Positions 7,886 to 17,635 are shown, counted from the stretch's first letter. The stretch is DNA of 64,000 nt from Rudanella paleaurantiibacter (GCF_009184635.1 NZ_WELI01000001.1:744001-808000), one strand, 5' to 3'. Notes: a model not told the origin generated them from the sequence alone. Program-made: numbers and translations.

Positions 7886-9220
7886 ATGAAACTTCTAATT
7901 CTAAACGCCAACCTCGTCAACGAGGGACAGATTACCCAAACCGATCTCCTGGTTGAGGATGGTTTTATTGCCCAGATTGGCCCCAACCTTTCGGGGCGTC
8001 CGGCCGACCGGGTCATTGATGCTAATGGGCAGTACCTGCTGCCGGGAGTGATCGACGATCAGGTGCATTTTCGGGAGCCGGGCCTGACACACAAAGCCAA
8101 CATCCACACGGAGTCGATGGCGGGTGTGGCCGGGGGGACTACCACCTTTATGGAAATGCCCAATACGGTGCCGAATGCACTCACGCAGGAGCTATTGCAG
8201 GATAAATACGACATTGCCGCCCGGACGGCCATGGCCAACTACTCCTTTTTCATGGGGGCATCGAACGATAACCTCGACGAGGTGCTGCGTACCGACCCCC
8301 GTACTGTGTGTGGTATTAAGGCGTTCATGGGTTCATCGACGGGCAATATGCTGGTTGACAACGAGCAGGTGCTCGACAATCTGTTTCGGCACAGTCCCAT
8401 GCTGATTGCCACTCACTGCGAAGATGAAGCCACCGTACGTGCCAACAATGAACGGTTCAAGGCGGAGTACGGCGACCACGGCACGGCGGCATTGCACCCC
8501 CTGATTCGCGACGAGGTGGCCTGCCTTAAGTCATCATCGCTGGCGGTGGAGCTGGCCAAACGGCATAACACCCGGCTTCATATTCTGCACATTTCGACGG
8601 CCGAAGAACTGGCCCTGTTCCGTAACGATATTCCGCTGACTGAAAAGCGCATTACGGCTGAAGTGTGTGTGCATCACCTCTGGTTCGATGCCGACGATTA
8701 CGAGCAGCTGGGCAATCAGATCAAATGCAACCCCGCCATTAAAGCTCCGCATCACCGGGCTGAATTGCTCAAAGGCTTACTGGACGACCGGCTCGACATT
8801 ATTGCCACCGATCACGCCCCCCACACCCGGGCCGAAAAAGCGCAGTCGTACTGGCAGGCCCCGTCGGGCTTACCGCTGATTCAGCACTCGCTCCTGCTGA
8901 TGCTCGATTTCGTGCGGCAGGGCAAACTGGACATACAAACGGTGGTCAGGAAGATGTGCCACGCGCCCGCCCAGTGTTTTCAGATCGACCGGCGTGGGTA
9001 TGTGCGGGAGGGCTATTGGGCCGACCTGGTTCTGGTTGACCCGAATCAGACGACGTCCGTTACCGACGAGAGCGTGTACTACCATTGCGGCTGGACTCCG
9101 TTGGCTGGGCAGACCTTCACCAATGCCGTAACACACACGATTGTATCGGGTGAGTTAGTGTATGAGCGGGGGCAGTTTCTGGTAGAGCGGGCCGGGCAGC
9201 GTGTACTGTTTGCCCGGTAA
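7886..9220 (+). CDS. pyrC: Dihydroorotase, type I
   Basis: Cyclises carbamoyl-aspartate to dihydroorotate in pyrimidine synthesis. 444 residues. Metal-site residues: H61 and R63 in VIDDQVHFREPG, the carboxylated lysine K145 (GIKAFMGSSTG), H177 (IATHCED), H235 (LHILHIST) and D309 (IIATDHAPH). The first histidine of the usual HxH pair is Q59; I recall the same substitution in other Bacteroidota dihydroorotases, so it is probably lineage-typical rather than a defect. MPNT (91-94) is present. The ATG lies directly at the edge of the preceding repeat. Followed by a hairpin terminator shared with the convergent small gene. Confidence 0.94.
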   Translation: MKLLILNANLVNEGQITQTDLLVEDGFIAQIGPNLSGRPADRVIDANGQYLLPGVIDDQVHFREPGLTHKANIHTESMAGVAGGTTTFMEMPNTVPNALTQELLQDKYDIAARTAMANYSFFMGASNDNLDEVLRTDPRTVCGIKAFMGSSTGNMLVDNEQVLDNLFRHSPMLIATHCEDEATVRANNERFKAEYGDHGTAALHPLIRDEVACLKSSSLAVELAKRHNTRLHILHISTAEELALFRNDIPLTEKRITAEVCVHHLWFDADDYEQLGNQIKCNPAIKAPHHRAELLKGLLDDRLDIIATDHAPHTRAEKAQSYWQAPSGLPLIQHSLLLMLDFVRQGKLDIQTVVRKMCHAPAQCFQIDRRGYVREGYWADLVLVDPNQTTSVTDESVYYHCGWTPLAGQTFTNAVTHTIVSGELVYERGQFLVERAGQRVLFAR

Positions 9221-9226
9221 TATAAA

Positions 9227-9247
9227 AAGCCCTCGAAAGGAGGGCTT
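9227..9247. terminator. Terminator hairpin between convergent genes
   Basis: AAGCCCTC (9227-9234) pairs with GAGGGCTT (9240-9247) around a 5-base loop. On the minus strand it runs into TTTTTATA; on the plus strand into AGTTTATTA. It can end both the dihydroorotase and the small minus-strand transcript. Confidence 0.75.
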
Positions 9248-9279
9248 AGTTTATTAGTTGAGTCAGTAAGTTGAGCGCG

Positions 9280-9495
9280 TCAGGAAAATCGGACGCGATA
9301 GAAACAGCGATTTAAGACGGAGCGGTACATCTTTCCAAACTGTTCGTAGCACCACGACTTCAGATGTTTCACTTCGTCGGGCAACAGGGATTCAATGGCT
9401 TTACGGAGTTCTTTCTCAAAGAGGGATTTGTCAAAACTAACCTTTTGCAGGATGGTCTTAATATACTCCAGCATTGGGGCCATGGGTGTACTCAT
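9280..9495 (-). CDS. Small protein of unknown function
   Basis: 71 residues, predicted mostly helical and basic (YIKTILQKVSFDKSLFEKEL, AIESLLPDEVKHLKSWCYEQF), ending CFYRVRFS. No signal peptide or motif. The coding-like composition, the ATG at 9495 and the terminator right behind it support a real gene. It resembles the short uncharacterised cytosolic proteins common in this order; I do not know a function. Confidence 0.6.
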   Translation of the reverse strand: MSTPMAPMLEYIKTILQKVSFDKSLFEKELRKAIESLLPDEVKHLKSWCYEQFGKMYRSVLNRCFYRVRFS

Positions 9496-9591
9496 TTTAA
9501 GGTTAAAAAAAGACTATGAGTTTATGCGTATGGATTAAAACTCGTTAAAAAAACAACGCAGAAATCCCTGAATTGTTGCAACAAAGTAACA

Positions 9592-11148
9592 ATGAAAATT
9601 AGAATATTCGCCAAATTTCTTGTATTATTTTTTTGTGCGGTCGCGGGGCTAAAAGCACAACAAATTGATAATGTACCTGTTATAGAACTTGGAACGCCTA
9701 CTTTTTCTATAGACCGGCCTTACACAATTTCTGTACTCGTTCGGAACAGCGATTCGCGCCCGGTCATTGCCTTTCCAGACATCCCCGGTCTGGCCAAACG
9801 GGGCACGGCCACCAGTATCTCAACAAGCGAATTGGAGGGGCAAACGGTGGTAAGTCAGGTGATTACCCAGACCTACATGGCGTTGCAGTCGGGTACAATT
9901 CGGGTGCCTCCATTTAGCATCACAGTTAACGGGGTAACGGTTCGGTCGGAGGGGACCGTGTTACAGGTACGGCCCGCCAACACGCTTCCGGGTAGTAGCA
10001 GTGGCCTGTCGGCCCCGCTCAAAATACCCACCGAAAGTGGGGCGGCCTTTCTATCGCTCCGGTCTACTAAAAATGGGGTATTTGTGGGTGAGGGGTTTGG
10101 CGTACAATTATCCTTGTTTGTATCGGATAGCTACCCGTTTGAGTTACGGTTCGATGGCGTTGATGCCCAGCTCCAAACCGTGCTGAAACAGCTGCGGCCC
10201 ACCAATGCCTGGGAGGAGGATGCCGGTATTCGGGAGCTGACGGGGCAACCCGTAGTTATCAATGGGCGCAAGTTTACCGAGTATATCATTTTTCAGGGTA
10301 CCTTCTTTCCGTTGTCGGCCGAGCCAATCCAGTTGCCCTCGGTAAGCCTGAATCTCTTACGGGTACGGCAGAGTGATCGCCTGCCTGACCCAACGCCGTC
10401 GACTTCGGCAACCGCTACCAGTAGTGAGTCGGGAACACCGGGTGCTCGTCGGCCTCAACCGGCCCCAAAGTCGGCCGAAATGGTTGAGCGTGTGCCGTTT
10501 ATCACCTTGCCACTCTCCATTGCCGTGAAGCCTCTGCCTGCTCATCCCTTGCGGGGACAGGTGCCGGTGGGCTCGTACCGGTTGGTGGAGAGTATTGACC
10601 GGACCAAGGTGGCGAGTGGGCAAAGTACCCGCTACACCATTCGGGTGGAGGGAACGGGGAATATTGCCGCCTTACAACCGCCCTTGCTGAGTAATCAGCG
10701 CGCCTTAACGGCCGTAGAGCCCATGTCGCCGGCGACTGATGCGGGGCTGGAAGCGCTGCCGGCCGGTTCCAATCAACAAATCAACCGGCTGAACGGTCAG
10801 GTGACGGGGAGTAAAACATTTAGTTATTTTCTGGTGCCGCGTCGGGGCGGGAAGCTCCCCTTGTCGAGCCTGTTTGGTCTGGTTTACTTTGACCCGCAAA
10901 CAGCCCGCTACGATACCCTGATGCCTGTAACGGTGCTGACAGTGGGAGAGGGCGCTTCGGTCGGAGCGCCTGCTCTGGCCACCGAAAATGGGGCACAGGC
11001 CAATTCAATTGATGCGCTATATGCGGGTCTTAACCAAATGGATAGCACGCGGCAACCCCTCAATTGGGTGGTGCTGGCGCGGGCGATTGCCAATGTTCTT
11101 TTGGTGTTGATGATTCTCGGAATGATCTTTGTGTTTTTAAGAAAATAA
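9592..11148 (+). CDS. BatD-like membrane-anchored protein
   Basis: 518 residues with a signal peptide (cleavage after GLKAQ), beta-rich repeats, a Pro/Ser/Thr linker around 265-295 and one C-terminal TM (about 492-515, VLLVLMILGMIFVFLRK). The start of the mature part (PVIELGTPTFSIDRPYTISV) and the TYMALQSGTIRVPPFSITVNG stretch match BatD, whose family acts with BatA/B/C and MoxR in envelope stress and aerotolerance. Here it stands alone, with no VWA-domain BatA/B or MoxR gene beside it, so the classical operon is split or this is a stand-alone relative. The body of the mature protein faces the periplasm. Confidence 0.7.
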   Translation: MKIRIFAKFLVLFFCAVAGLKAQQIDNVPVIELGTPTFSIDRPYTISVLVRNSDSRPVIAFPDIPGLAKRGTATSISTSELEGQTVVSQVITQTYMALQSGTIRVPPFSITVNGVTVRSEGTVLQVRPANTLPGSSSGLSAPLKIPTESGAAFLSLRSTKNGVFVGEGFGVQLSLFVSDSYPFELRFDGVDAQLQTVLKQLRPTNAWEEDAGIRELTGQPVVINGRKFTEYIIFQGTFFPLSAEPIQLPSVSLNLLRVRQSDRLPDPTPSTSATATSSESGTPGARRPQPAPKSAEMVERVPFITLPLSIAVKPLPAHPLRGQVPVGSYRLVESIDRTKVASGQSTRYTIRVEGTGNIAALQPPLLSNQRALTAVEPMSPATDAGLEALPAGSNQQINRLNGQVTGSKTFSYFLVPRRGGKLPLSSLFGLVYFDPQTARYDTLMPVTVLTVGEGASVGAPALATENGAQANSIDALYAGLNQMDSTRQPLNWVVLARAIANVLLVLMILGMIFVFLRK

Positions 11149-11222
11149 CTTTTACAGCAACTCCCGAAAGGCGAATAGTCACCTAATTTCTGTTCTCTAC
11201 CGGTTGTTCGTTGTTCACTGTC

Positions 11223-12302
11223 ATGAGTAGTACCTACGGAACCCTTTTCAAAATAACCACCTTCGGCGAATCGCATGGCCCGGCTCTGGGCGTCACTATC
11301 GACGGTTGCCCGGCTGGTCTTCGTTTCGACACCGACTTTATCCAGCAGGAACTGGATCGGCGGAAACCGGGACAGTCGCGCATCACAACCCAACGGCGCG
11401 AGGCCGACGAGTTCGAGGTGCTGTCGGGGGTTTTTGAGGGTGTTACGCAGGGAACCCCCATTGCACTCGTGATTCGGAACACCGACCAGCGCAGTAAAGA
11501 TTACGGGCATATTGCCGGGCAGTTTCGGCCCTCGCACGCTGACTACACATACATGGCTAAGTATGGCACCCGCGACTACCGGGGTGGTGGGCGCTCATCG
11601 GCCCGCGAAACGGCAGCCCGCGTGGCCGCCGGAGCCGTGGCCAAAATGCTGCTTGAGTCGCTCGGGGTAACGGTGCAGGCGTATGTCTCGGCCGTGGGGA
11701 CCATGAAACTCGAAACACCGTACCAGGCGCTCAATCTGGCAACGGCTGAGGAAAACGCGGTACGCTGCCCCGACCCTGTGGTGGCCGAGCAGATGTTTAC
11801 GTACATCGACGAGATCCGTAAAAAAGGGGATTCCATTGGGGGTGTGGTGAGCTGCGTGGTTACGGGGGTGCCCGCCGGTTGGGGCGAGCCTGTTTTCGAC
11901 AAATTGCACGCCGAGCTTGGCAAAGCCATGCTGAGTATCAATGCGGTAAAAGGCTTTGAATACGGGAGCGGCTTTGCGGGTGCGGAGCTGACGGGCTCAG
12001 CGCACAACGACGCTATGTACACGGATACGGACGGCCGCGTGCGTACCCGAACCAACTTTTCGGGCGGAATTCAGGGTGGCATTAGCAACGGAGAGGATAT
12101 TTATTTCCGCGTTGCATTCAAGCCCGTTGCCACGATCATGCAGGATCAGGAAAGTGTGGATGTAAACGGCGAGCCCGTTACGGTGTCAGGAAAAGGGCGG
12201 CATGACCCCTGCGTAGTGCCCCGCGCGGTGCCTATTGTTGAAGCCATGACCGCCCTGGTACTGGCCGATATGTGGCTACGAAGCCGTAATTCACACCTTT
12301 AA
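11223..12302 (+). CDS. aroC: Chorismate synthase
   Basis: Converts EPSP to chorismate, the last shikimate-pathway step, using reduced FMN. 359 residues from ATG 11223; a TTG 12 bases upstream is less likely. Family signatures are all present: [19 protein letters not shown] near the start, [37 protein letters not shown] (FMN/substrate loop), [15 protein letters not shown] and [18 protein letters not shown]. Full length. It is not linked to other aro genes here. Confidence 0.97.
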   Translation: MSSTYGTLFKITTFGESHGPALGVTIDGCPAGLRFDTDFIQQELDRRKPGQSRITTQRREADEFEVLSGVFEGVTQGTPIALVIRNTDQRSKDYGHIAGQFRPSHADYTYMAKYGTRDYRGGGRSSARETAARVAAGAVAKMLLESLGVTVQAYVSAVGTMKLETPYQALNLATAEENAVRCPDPVVAEQMFTYIDEIRKKGDSIGGVVSCVVTGVPAGWGEPVFDKLHAELGKAMLSINAVKGFEYGSGFAGAELTGSAHNDAMYTDTDGRVRTRTNFSGGIQGGISNGEDIYFRVAFKPVATIMQDQESVDVNGEPVTVSGKGRHDPCVVPRAVPIVEAMTALVLADMWLRSRNSHL

Positions 12303-12380
12303 GTAGGTGCGTGTAGAATTACCTGAACAATTAAGCTTATTTCGGGTTAGCTGTGCTGATGTTGAGCCGAGGGAATTCCC

Positions 12381-12388
12381 TATATTTG
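12381..12388 (+). promoter_or_regulatory. TAnnTTTG element before the TPR kinase
   Basis: TATATTTG is an exact -7 consensus, with a TTG at 12362-12364 (spacing 16, shorter than usual). Predicted transcription start near 12395, about 30 bases before the ATG at 12426. Confidence 0.4.
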
Positions 12389-12425
12389 AGGCAGTACTGG
12401 TGATAATGTGCAGTTTCTGTCTATT

Positions 12426-14498
12426 ATGGTTATGCGTTGGGCTCTTGGGTTACTTATTACTATGCTCGTTGCAACCAGCAGCGGGTGGGCCCAATCACAG
12501 CTATTCCCCGAATTTAATTACGACCGCCGGGGCGATAAAGCCTATGTAGACAGCCTGTTGAAAGTTGGTCACCAACGGCTTCGGCAGGCGAAACAAGCGC
12601 CCCGTTCTCCCCAAAATGATACCCTCCATCTGGAGTCTATCCGGTTTATAACCCGGGTGTTCAAACAATTGCGTACGGCCGAGCGCGACAGCAGCTACGT
12701 GTACGCCCTGCGGCTCTCGGCGCAGGCTCGCCAATACGGCAACAATCTGTATCAGGTGTACGGGCTTATTCAGGAGGAGTACTACCTCCGCATGGTTCGT
12801 AACGACTTTCTGACAGCCCTCTCACTTGACCAGAAAGCGTCGGCACTGTGTGAGAAGCAACGGCCCGACGTGTACCCTATCTGGCACATCCACATGAACA
12901 TGGGCGATATTTATCTGCTCATGAAAGAGTACGATAACGCACTGTACAACTATCAGCAGGCGTTTCGGCTGATGCCCAAATACCGGCTGCTCTCAAAGCG
13001 CAATCAGCGTCTTATTTATTCACAGTTAACCACGCAGATTGGCGAAGTGTACGAAGCGCTGGGGCGGTACTATCAGGCTCGGAAACAGTACGAAACCTCC
13101 CGTCAGATTGCGTTTGAGACCAATAGCCAAACCAATATTGCCTATGCCGATGAGCGCCTGGGTGATTTTCTGATTAGCCGCAAGCAGTATCCGGCAGCGG
13201 TAAAGGTGTATCAGGAAGCCCTGAACATCTGGAATCAGCTGAACGACGAGGGGGGCAAAGCGTCGGTCTGGGCGCGGCTCGCCGAAGGCTATTTCTATAC
13301 CAATCGGTTGCCCGAGGCCATTCAACTGGGCGAGCAGGCATTGGTACTGGCGCGCAAACGTGGCAACGCCCGAATCCAGCAAATTGCCTCGTCGGCGCTG
13401 TATCAGGCTTACCGGGCAAGTGGGCAGTACGAGCGTGCACTGGCTATGAACGAGATCAATGTGGCTCTCCGTGACTCGCTGGCCAACCAGAAGCAGGTCG
13501 AAGAGATGATGGTGTTGCAGCGGCAGTTTGAAACCAAAACCCTCCGGGCCGAAGCCGCCCGGAGCCGGTTTGAGCAACAGGCTCGTATTGCTACGCTTAA
13601 CCGCAACATTGAACGGCAAAATCTGCTGCGGGCTGTGTTGCTGGGGGGGCTGGTGATGCTGCTGGCGTTTGTGGGGGTGCTTTACCGACGCAACCGCCTG
13701 ATTCGGCAGCAACGGCAGCAGATCGAACAGCTCAATGTGGGCTTGGAGGACAAAGTTCGCCGACGGACGGCCGAGCTCGAACGGGCCAACGAGCAGCTCC
13801 GGGCCAAAAACCGCGAAATTGAGGAGGCTTTGCTGCGTGGGCAAACGCTCGAACGCAAGCGCGTGGCCGCCGATCTGCACGATAACCTCGGAGGGCTGAT
13901 TTCGGCCATTCGGTTGAGCTTGTCGGCCCTGAATCCGGGGCACCTTTCGGAGCGGGAGCAGCAGGTCTACAAAAACCTGCAACACATGACCAAGGAGGCC
14001 TATGCCGAGGTACGGCACCTGTCGCACAATTTGCAACCCGAAGAGCTGGAAAAGCAAGGTCTGGGCCATGCCCTTAGTCGTCTGGGCGATAAGCTCAACC
14101 AGAACCAACTGATTCGGTTTTCGATTGATACTGGGCAATTGCCCCGGCTAACCAAGGCCACTGAGTTTCACCTGTACTCAATTTGTCTGGAACTGTGCAA
14201 CAACATTCTGAAGCATTCGGGGGCTACTGAGGCTTGTATTCAGTTCCGAAAGTACGGGGAGCAGCTCAACATGATTGTGAAAGACAATGGCCGGGGTATG
14301 GAAACGGTATTGCCTGTTGCCCAGCAGCACAGTCAGGCGCAGATGAATGGCATGGGCTTACCCAACATACAGGCCCGTACCGACGCCATGAAGGGGCGTC
14401 TGGAGATTTACTCGGAAGTAGGAGAAGGCACCACGTTCTTCTTTATCTTGCCGCTGTCCGCTACCTTCGCGGAAGCATCGCAAGAAACAACTTCATGA
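12426..14498 (+). CDS. TPR-repeat sensor histidine kinase (HisKA_3 type)
   Basis: 690 residues from ATG 12426; a GTG at 12408 is the other option. Signal peptide (ends GWAQ, about residue 22), then about 340 residues of TPR-like helices in the periplasm, TM near 404-421, a coiled coil (QIEQLNVGLEDKV through NREIEEALL) and a NarL-class dimerisation domain with phospho-acceptor H485 in KRVAADLHDNLGG. The ATPase domain has CLELCNNILKHSGAT, DNGRGM and GMGLPNIQART. Such kinases normally pair with a LuxR-type regulator; none is adjacent, so it is an orphan here. Its TGA overlaps the ATG of the ferredoxin gene (ATGA), so the two are translationally coupled. Confidence 0.9.
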   Translation: MVMRWALGLLITMLVATSSGWAQSQLFPEFNYDRRGDKAYVDSLLKVGHQRLRQAKQAPRSPQNDTLHLESIRFITRVFKQLRTAERDSSYVYALRLSAQARQYGNNLYQVYGLIQEEYYLRMVRNDFLTALSLDQKASALCEKQRPDVYPIWHIHMNMGDIYLLMKEYDNALYNYQQAFRLMPKYRLLSKRNQRLIYSQLTTQIGEVYEALGRYYQARKQYETSRQIAFETNSQTNIAYADERLGDFLISRKQYPAAVKVYQEALNIWNQLNDEGGKASVWARLAEGYFYTNRLPEAIQLGEQALVLARKRGNARIQQIASSALYQAYRASGQYERALAMNEINVALRDSLANQKQVEEMMVLQRQFETKTLRAEAARSRFEQQARIATLNRNIERQNLLRAVLLGGLVMLLAFVGVLYRRNRLIRQQRQQIEQLNVGLEDKVRRRTAELERANEQLRAKNREIEEALLRGQTLERKRVAADLHDNLGGLISAIRLSLSALNPGHLSEREQQVYKNLQHMTKEAYAEVRHLSHNLQPEELEKQGLGHALSRLGDKLNQNQLIRFSIDTGQLPRLTKATEFHLYSICLELCNNILKHSGATEACIQFRKYGEQLNMIVKDNGRGMETVLPVAQQHSQAQMNGMGLPNIQARTDAMKGRLEIYSEVGEGTTFFFILPLSATFAEASQETTS

Positions 14499-14800
14499 AG
14501 TTCAAGAAACACGTTTTCATCTGCACAAATCAGAAAGACGCCCCCAAGAAAAGCTGCGGCACCGAACATGGTCTCGCACTGGTCGAAGCCTTTAAACAGG
14601 AGCTGACGGCCCGGGGTCTGCAAAAAGAAATCCGGGCACAACGCGCCGGTTGCCTCGACGCCTGTGCCTTTGGCCCCGCGCTGGTCGTTTACCCTGAAGG
14701 AACCTACTACGGTAATGTTCAGATCGCCGACGTACCTGAGCTGGTAGAAAAACACCTGGTCGGTAACGAGGTTGTGGAACGGCTGGAATTGAAATTTTAA
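14495..14800 (+). CDS. Thioredoxin-like [2Fe-2S] ferredoxin
   Basis: 101 residues. Cysteines C10, C21, C53 and C57 (C-x10-C, then C-x3-C in AGCLDACAFGP) are the cluster ligands of the thioredoxin-fold [2Fe-2S] family, related to NuoE and Aquifex Fd. The C-terminal GTYYGNVQIADVPELVEKHL is typical. It is cytosolic and carries one electron, partner unknown. It starts on the stop codon of the histidine kinase with a four-base overlap; either a functional redox link or chance packing. Followed by an inverted repeat. Confidence 0.88.
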   Translation: MKFKKHVFICTNQKDAPKKSCGTEHGLALVEAFKQELTARGLQKEIRAQRAGCLDACAFGPALVVYPEGTYYGNVQIADVPELVEKHLVGNEVVERLELKF

Positions 14801-14801
14801 T

Positions 14802-14865
14802 GTAGAGACGCAACATCTTGTATCTCAGTGTTGTCTGGCTGAGAAACAAGATGTTGTGTCTCTAC
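14802..14865. repeat. Inverted repeat of the GTAGAGACGCAAC type
   Basis: Arms 14802-14828 and 14839-14865 match as reverse complements with two mismatches in 27 bases (left begins GTAGAGACGCAACATCTTGT). Loop of 10. It starts two bases after the ferredoxin stop and ends 8 bases before the next ATG. I recall similar GTAGAGACG palindromes dispersed in other bacterial genomes. Confidence 0.85.
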
Positions 14866-14872
14866 TTTCGTT

Positions 14873-15565
14873 ATGTACAAACATCTCTTTTTTGATCTCG
14901 ACCACACCTTGTGGGACTTTGATCGCAACTCGGCGGAGTCGATTGCGGAGTTGTACGAGCGGCATCGCCTGCACGAACTGGGGATCGAATCTGTCGATCA
15001 GTTCAGTGATGCCTTTATCCGGATTAACCGGCAACTCTGGCGGTCGTTCGATCTGAACGAACTGACGCACTCCTACATTCGCGAACACCGGTTCCCGCTT
15101 GTTTTTCAGGAGCTTGGCGTTTCTGATACATCGTGCTGTGCCGAACTAAACATGGGCTACCTGAGCCTGTTGCCCCGCAAGGCGCACCTGACCGAGGCCG
15201 CCCGTGACCTGCTCGATTACCTGCACGACCGGTACGAAATGCACATTATCACCAATGGGTTCGACGAGATTCAGGCCGTGAAGCTGGCCAGCTCCGAAAT
15301 TGCCCATTATTTCACGCATGTTGTCACAAATGAGAAGGCGGGTGGGTATAAAAAGCCTGACTCGCGCATATTTGAGTATGCCCTGCGTGTGGCCCGTGCC
15401 GATGTGGCCGAAAGTCTCATGATTGGCGATAATTACGAAGCCGATATTCGCGGTGCCCAAACGGTTGGTTTAGATACAGTTTTCTACAACCCCAAAGGCG
15501 AAGTGGTCGATGTGGTACCTACGCACGACATCCGGCACTGGCGCGAGTTGATGGAGATTTTGTAA
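14873..15565 (+). CDS. HAD-family nucleotidase, YjjG type
   Basis: 230 residues. HAD motif I is FFDLDHTLWDFD (D8 nucleophile, D10 acid), motif II HIITNGF, motif III lysine in GGYKKPDSRIF, and motif IV MIGDNYEADIRGA. The helical cap between motifs I and II and the WDFDRN signature match the YjjG/noncanonical pyrimidine nucleotidase group, which dephosphorylates (d)UMP, dTMP and damaged pyrimidine nucleotides. Single cytosolic gene; spacing to the next is 36 bases. Confidence 0.88.
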   Translation: MYKHLFFDLDHTLWDFDRNSAESIAELYERHRLHELGIESVDQFSDAFIRINRQLWRSFDLNELTHSYIREHRFPLVFQELGVSDTSCCAELNMGYLSLLPRKAHLTEAARDLLDYLHDRYEMHIITNGFDEIQAVKLASSEIAHYFTHVVTNEKAGGYKKPDSRIFEYALRVARADVAESLMIGDNYEADIRGAQTVGLDTVFYNPKGEVVDVVPTHDIRHWRELMEIL

Positions 15566-15601
15566 GTCGCTGTTGGGCCATCACCCAACTTTCTTATCCG
15601 A

Positions 15602-17614
15602 ATGAAACGCATCCTGCCCGTTCTCCTCTTTGTTCTTTTTTCCATTCCCGGCCTTGCCCAAACTTACGATATCTGCGTGTATGGCGGCAACTCAGCAGGG
15701 GTAATGGCGGCCGTTGCGGCCAAACGTGCCGGTAAATCGGTTATTCTGATTGAGCCGGGTAAGCACCTCGGCGGGCTTACGGCCGGGGGGCTCGGAGCTA
15801 CCGATATTGGCAATAAATTCGCTATTACGGGGCTCTCGCGTGATTTTTACCGACGCATTGGACAGCACTACGGTAAGTTTGAGCAATGGACGTTTGAGCC
15901 GCACGTTGCCGAAAATCTGTTTAAACAGTACCTGCGTGAGGCCCGGATAGAGCCGCTGATGGCGTACCGCATCATAAACGCTCAGAAGCAGGGTAACCGC
16001 TTAGTCTCGATCACCGTCGAGCCTGCGTCGGGGGCCAAGGGGCAGAACCGAACCATTGCGGCCCGGCAGTTTCTGGATTGCACCTACGAGGGCGATCTGA
16101 TGGCACAGGCTGGAGTCTCGTTTACGGTTGGCCGCGAACCGAACCGCCAATACGGCGAAACCTGGAACGGGGTGCAGTATCTCGACAAGCATCAGTTTCC
16201 TGATGGCGTAGACCCCTACGTAATTCCGGGTAAGCCCGAAAGTGGCCTGATTTATGGCGTGAGCGCTACCAAACTGGCTCCCGACGGTACGGGCGATGCG
16301 GCCGTACAGGCCTACAACTACCGTATGTGCCTCACCGACGACCCGGCCAACCGCGTACCCATCACCCGCCCTGAAGGCTACGACTCGACTCGCTACGAAC
16401 TGCTACTCCGCCAAATAAAGGCCAGCCCAAAGGTACCCGACGTACTCACTTGGAACCTGATGCATTTTGTGCCGATGCCCAACCGCAAGACGGACATAAA
16501 CAATTGCGGAGGCATGTCGACGGATATGATCGGGGCTAATTTTGAATACCCAACCGCCAGTTACGCGCGCCGGGAGGCCATCATCCGCGAACACGAACAA
16601 TACACCAAGGGGTTCTTTTACTTTATCGGGCACGACCCCCGTATGCCCAAACACCTGCGCGACGAAATGCTGCAATGGGGCTACCCTAAAGACGAATACA
16701 CCGACAACGGGCATTTTTCGCATCAGCTCTACGTGCGGGAGGCTCGCCGAATGGTGGGTGAGTATGTAATGACTCAGGCCAACTGCGAGGGCAAAACGGC
16801 CGTGACCGATGGTGTCGGAATGGCTGCGTACACCATGGATTCGCACAATTGCCAGCGTGTTGTGGTGGAAAAAGACGGCCGGATGATGGTTAAAAATGAA
16901 GGTGACGTACAGGTAGGGGGCTTTCCTCCGTATCCGGTCAGCTATCGGTCGCTGGTGCCTAAACGGGCGGAGGTGCAGAATCTGCTGGTACCGGTATGCC
17001 TGTCGGCCAGCCATATTGCTTACGGCTCCATCCGAATGGAACCCGTGTTTATGGTATTGGCTCAGTCGGCGGCTGTGGCAGCCTGCCAGGCTATTGATGA
17101 GCAACGCCCCGTACAGGACATCGACATCAAGAAACTACAGGCCCGACTCGCCACCGACCCTCTGCTCAGCGGACAGGCAGCCGAAGTATTAATCGACAAC
17201 GACGATGCCAACCGCGTGACCCGCTCGGGCGCCTGGGAGCGAACGACCAAAGGTGGCAAATACGGGACATCGATGCTGGTGAGTCAGAGTGACGCATCGG
17301 CGCGGGTCACGTTTCAGGCAGCGAACGCCCGGCCCGGCCGTTACAAAGTGTATCTCTACAATCCGTTGTTGCAGGGTGGGGGTGGCAACCCCGATCAGGT
17401 AGGGCGGCAGTCGGACAAGGCCAACCGCGTGACAGTGTTACTCTCCGACGGTAAAACGGAGAAGAAACTCACGGTGGATCAGCAGGTGCAAAATAACGAC
17501 TGGATTAGCCTGGGCGAGCACGCACTCAGTGGCCCGCCCGCGCTCACGATCACAACGGCGGGCAATACGGCCCCGGTGGTGGCCGATGCGGTACTGTTTG
17601 TGCCGATTAACTAA
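15602..17614 (+). CDS. Secreted FAD-dependent oxidoreductase with golvesin-like C-terminal domain
   Basis: 670 residues. Signal peptide (ends GLAQ, residue 19), then the Rossmann FAD site YDICVYGGNSAGVMAAVAAKRAG with LIEPGKHLGGLTAGG, typical of the secreted FAD-dependent oxidoreductase family found near glycan genes in Bacteroidota. A conserved central block contains DCTYEGDLMAQAGV and SLVPKRAEVQNLLVPVC. From about 535 to the end there is a beta-rich domain (SGAWERTTKGGKYGTSML, ARPGRYKVYLYNP) resembling the golvesin/Xly carbohydrate-binding-type module. Substrate unknown. Probably co-transcribed with the SDR gene 21 bases downstream. Confidence 0.8.
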   Translation: MKRILPVLLFVLFSIPGLAQTYDICVYGGNSAGVMAAVAAKRAGKSVILIEPGKHLGGLTAGGLGATDIGNKFAITGLSRDFYRRIGQHYGKFEQWTFEPHVAENLFKQYLREARIEPLMAYRIINAQKQGNRLVSITVEPASGAKGQNRTIAARQFLDCTYEGDLMAQAGVSFTVGREPNRQYGETWNGVQYLDKHQFPDGVDPYVIPGKPESGLIYGVSATKLAPDGTGDAAVQAYNYRMCLTDDPANRVPITRPEGYDSTRYELLLRQIKASPKVPDVLTWNLMHFVPMPNRKTDINNCGGMSTDMIGANFEYPTASYARREAIIREHEQYTKGFFYFIGHDPRMPKHLRDEMLQWGYPKDEYTDNGHFSHQLYVREARRMVGEYVMTQANCEGKTAVTDGVGMAAYTMDSHNCQRVVVEKDGRMMVKNEGDVQVGGFPPYPVSYRSLVPKRAEVQNLLVPVCLSASHIAYGSIRMEPVFMVLAQSAAVAACQAIDEQRPVQDIDIKKLQARLATDPLLSGQAAEVLIDNDDANRVTRSGAWERTTKGGKYGTSMLVSQSDASARVTFQAANARPGRYKVYLYNPLLQGGGGNPDQVGRQSDKANRVTVLLSDGKTEKKLTVDQQVQNNDWISLGEHALSGPPALTITTAGNTAPVVADAVLFVPIN

Positions 17615-17635
17615 GCAATTACTTTCACTTCTTCT

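Noticed and set aside
12307-12549. An 80-codon frame with hydrophobic residues upstream of the TPR kinase
   Set aside because: It contains the kinase promoter and overlaps the kinase signal peptide in another frame; its composition is not protein-like.
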